This document shows, piece by piece, positions 61,015-64,000 of a DNA stretch of 64,000 nt (position 1 is the stretch's first letter; the number at the start of each line of letters is the position of its first letter). The DNA comes from Lytechinus pictus (lineage: Eukaryota; Echinodermata; Echinoidea; Temnopleuroida; Toxopneustidae): the NCBI RefSeq assembly GCF_037042905.1, contig NC_087249.1:10908001-10972000 (forward strand). Reading direction: 5' to 3'. A program made the position numbers and the translations under genes. The notes beneath the pieces are model-generated. The model was not told where the DNA came from. It saw nothing but the letters and a program-made list of their open reading frames with translations, and ran no database searches.

Positions 61015-61312
61015 AGGGGGGGGGGGCAAAACGATATGTTTGCCCCCCAATCATTTCTATTGGTGGGGCGAAGGACTATCTTGGCCCCCTGACGAGCTTG
61101 AAAAATAGCCTTTTTTGCCCCCTGACGAGCTTGAAGACCTTTATTGCCCCCCCCCCCTGACGAGCTTGAAGACCTTTTTTTGTTTTGCTTGTCAATTTTT
61201 TTTCCAGGTACGAAGTCCTTTATTTGTGATTGAAGACTTTTTTCTTGCTTGTCAATTTTTTTGGCGGACGGTTTTGCCCCCCCCCTGTGGAAAATTGTAG
61301 GTACGCCACTGT
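61015..61312. mobile_element. hAT-like poly-G element, diverged copy 3
   Basis: Repeated CCCCTGACGAGCTTGAAGACC units and GCTTGTCAATTTTTTT, ending GTAGGTACGCCACTG, as in the copies at 5118-5462 and 20795-21146. The left end is not clear. Confidence 0.65.
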
Positions 61313-61533
61313 TTAAAGTGCTATACTGTACGTACAAATATGACCGACTTGTGAGTTTTGTTTTGGTCATGGTTCTTTAGGATTTTTTTTGTTCCAGAGA
61401 GAGTTTACTCAGTCCACTTCAATATATGCAAAAGGGAGACAATTACTGTATTCTTGTTCTACTGCAAATTCCAATTATTGTTTGGTCAGCCATATTATGA
61501 AAGAACAGTACATTTCAGACCAAACTTGCCAGT

Positions 61534-62139
61534 TAAAGGACAAGTCCACCCCAACAATAAGCTGACTTGAATAGATAAAGAAAAATCAAACAAACATAAC
61601 TCTGAAAATTTCATCAAAATTGGATGTAAAATAAGAAAGTTATAACAATTTCAAGTTTCGCTTAATTTTTCAAAACAGTTATATGCACATCTTAGTCAGC
61701 ATGCAAATGTGGGGACCGATGACATCATTCACTTACTATTTCTTTTGTATTTTATTTTATGAAATATGAAATATTTTGATTTTCTCGTCATTGTCTGTTA
61801 ACAAAGTTTCATTCCTCCCTGAACACATGTAATTCCATTATTCTAACATTTTGTGGTTCGAGCAAAGGGGTACTAATATTGTCGAATTCGTAAAAATTGA
61901 AATAGTGTATTATTCAAACAAAAACAAAAGAAATAGTGAGTGAGTGACATCATCGTCTCTCTCATTTGCATATCACCGAGTTGAGTATAGAACTGTTTTG
62001 TGAAAAATAAGCCAAATTTTAAAATGTCATAACTTTCTTATTTTACATCCGATTTTGATGAAATTTTCACCATTATTCATGTTTGATTTGTCTCTATTTA
62101 TTCAAATCATTTTTTTTCTGGGGTGGACTTGACCTTTAA
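61534..62139. mobile_element. Foldback MITE with TTAA flanks (606 bp)
   Basis: Starts TTAAAGGACAAGTCCACCCC and ends GGGGTGGACTTGACCTTTAA. The arms stay complementary with gaps for about 150 bp. TTAA at both ends is the target of piggyBac-type elements. Confidence 0.75.
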
Positions 62140-63220
62140 TGACTTTGCCATTATTTTCCTGCTATATATTACTGTCATGCGAACAAAAGAAGCAACTCTG
62201 TGGAACAAGTTTATGAGGAAATGTGTAAAATTGTCATTGTCATTTTACATGTGGAAATATAGAATTTCTTGCTTTTTAAGTGACTCCATTTATGAAACTT
62301 GGGGCCACGTGACTTCAATTAAACTGGCATCATGAAGAAATTACATAATTAACCCAAATCAAGGGGAGTGTCAATTTTGAAGGATATAAAGTCGCTACCC
62401 TCTTTCCATATATACCCAGTAGATATATTCAAGAAGACATCGTGGCCTCGGAGGAAACTTTCGAGAGCTAGCTTTGTTCTGTAGGATCTTCAAAGTCGTT
62501 GTTCCCAACTGTTTGGAAATATGCAGGATGGAATCTCTGATAGAATGACGTTAATTTCCCGTCGCCATCACACCATATATGAAAAAAAACGAAGATAAGT
62601 GATCAAGACTTGTCTGATTTGGTAAACACGCAAGAAACTGAATTTGGAAACCGCGCGCTGTATAATTATGTATAGGCCTACACAATACAACCAGGGAGTT
62701 GGGAGTCTCCCTAATACAACAGCACGGCAGACGGTACAGTACACAAGTCTATGGCTTATGTTGTGCTGCTTTGTGCGATCCGATTGATTATGTAATCCAT
62801 ATACAATAGTCTACGCTCAAAAACCTTATTGTAGGTATCAGGGGAAACATACACGATGCGATTCATTTATGATGTTTTTGTGTGTTTAATTTGATTTCTT
62901 TTATAATTATTTACAACGAAAAGTCCTTTCTTAGGTAATTAATATTCATTTTATCGGTAGATCACACCATATTTCTCAACCCAGTAATCTTCCTTGCTGT
63001 TAACAAAGACTAACAGCTGAACGGGAGGCGTGTCCACTTTTAACGACTTTCCCTCAAAAATCTGAGGGAGTGACGTCACCGCTGAGCAACTGATCTAGAC
63101 GATATTTCCTCGGAGTACAGGTTCTCGGTTTTGCGCGCACACTCGGCTGGGCGTACGCACGGAATAGAACGTATATATCGGTGCAAATAAATTCGTTTAA
63201 TATCGTCTAGAACTAGACTA

Positions 63221-64000
63221 AACCGACCGATGGTGCACCCTCGGAAATATTTTAAGCAACCAATAAGTTGGTTGAAATATAGACCTATCAAACGTTGGCT
63301 TTTAACGAAATTGCATGCAAAATGAATTGGGATTTTAGTAACCAACAGTCTGGCAGTTGGCAGATTCATAGTTTTTAACAAAACTTAGGGTTAGTTAAAA
63401 AAAAACAATTAGAGGGTATAGAATTATAGTGGTAAACACGTAAAGACCTCCTTGTCCAAACTATCAAGTTTCAAAGCCGGGGACGTTTCATTATTTTTTT
63501 TCTTCAATATTTGAACAGAATGCTTGTATATACCATCACTATTCAATTGACTTTTCTAAGATTAGAGAAATTAACCATTCTGCGGAATGCGCAAAAATTG
63601 AAGATAAATGATGCTTTGAATTTTGTGCGTGATTTATCGCATCTAGGAAACAGTGTCATGAAAAGACATTTATTTTGTATGATTAAAAAATTAATTGACG
63701 TTCAAAATTCAAATTAAAGACACAAAACAAGTGGAGAAGATGGGGACGGAAAGAGGTGGAATTTTATTTTGTCAATATTCCATCTCTTTCCGTCCCCTCC
63801 TGTGTTTATAGCACCAAAGAATTGAATTTTCCTCCATTTTAATAAGAACTTGTGCTTCTTTTTTATAATCAGCACCGATTTAAAGCCTGCATCTGCTTAA
63901 ATAGGAAACTTGCTTGTCAAGAAATTGTTTTCGAGAAATGAGCGGAAAAGCGGCAGGAATAACTGACTTGCTGAATCCAGGATCGTGGTAATGTTGTTTC
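63221..64000. other. Right edge: no gene seen
   Basis: AT-rich. A small inverted repeat lies at about 63718-63807 (GATGGGGACGGAAAGAGGTGG against CCATCTCTTTCCGTCCCCTC). The short frame at 63511-63717 has no recognised feature. Confidence 0.5.

Larger units (their letters stand above)
54673..63220. mobile_element. 8.5-kb element with identical 150-bp terminal inverted repeats
   Basis: 54673-54822 and 63071-63220 are exact inverted copies by eye, starting TAGTCTAGTTCTAGACGATA. The 9-bp direct repeat AACCGACCG flanks them at 54664-54672 and 63221-63229, in what was a MITE family 1 copy. Long terminal inverted repeats with a 9-bp duplication resemble Mutator-like elements. The interior shows no transposase frame and contains other repeats, so it appears non-autonomous or gutted. 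Confidence 0.8.

Overview
The window looks like nuclear DNA of an animal, most probably a sea urchin. The evidence is two-exon genes with GT/AG introns, TATA boxes and AATAAA signals, very dense short repeats (poly-G runs, trinucleotide microsatellites, tRNA-derived SINE-like pieces, foldback elements), and a gene family that resembles the echinoid P16 biomineralization proteins. There is no bacterial gene organisation. The species assignment and the P16 identity rest on family knowledge and were not tested by a search.

The main content is a cluster of eight paralogous two-exon genes (here G1 to G8) between about 7.3 and 50.1 kb. Each has a short first exon (37-47 coding nt) carrying most of a signal peptide and one second exon of about 450-585 nt. 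The second exon completes the signal peptide and encodes a low-complexity ectodomain (usually acidic and Ser-rich), one transmembrane helix and a short basic cytoplasmic tail. Products are 164-206 aa. G1-G4 and G6 are on the plus strand; G5, G7 and G8 are on the minus strand. A TATA box lies about 114-140 bp upstream of the start codon in seven of the eight (in G1 after discounting a mobile-element insertion). If these are P16-type proteins, they would sit in the plasma membrane of skeleton-forming cells with an acidic, phosphorylatable ectodomain facing the mineral compartment.

Region by region: 1-7.3 kb is repeats only, including two element types with tandem cores of about 160-170 bp. G1 (9.07-10.5 kb) has a 1.6-kb hAT-like element in its 5' leader. 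From 13.4 to 34.2 kb are tandem units A, B and C (8.6, 8.2 and about 4.1 kb), each with one gene (G2, G3, G4). Units A and B also carry the same broken Tc1/mariner (IS630-type) transposase. G4 is a mosaic: its 5' half resembles G3 and its 3' half resembles G2. From 35 to 50 kb are the more diverged G5-G8, with foldback elements in introns and flanks.

From 50 to 64 kb no gene is recognised. This part holds microsatellites, SINE-like pieces and an 8.5-kb element (54673-63220) with identical 150-bp inverted termini and a 9-bp target duplication, but no visible transposase. Several insertions can be dated relative to the unit duplication because the matching empty site survives in the sister unit.
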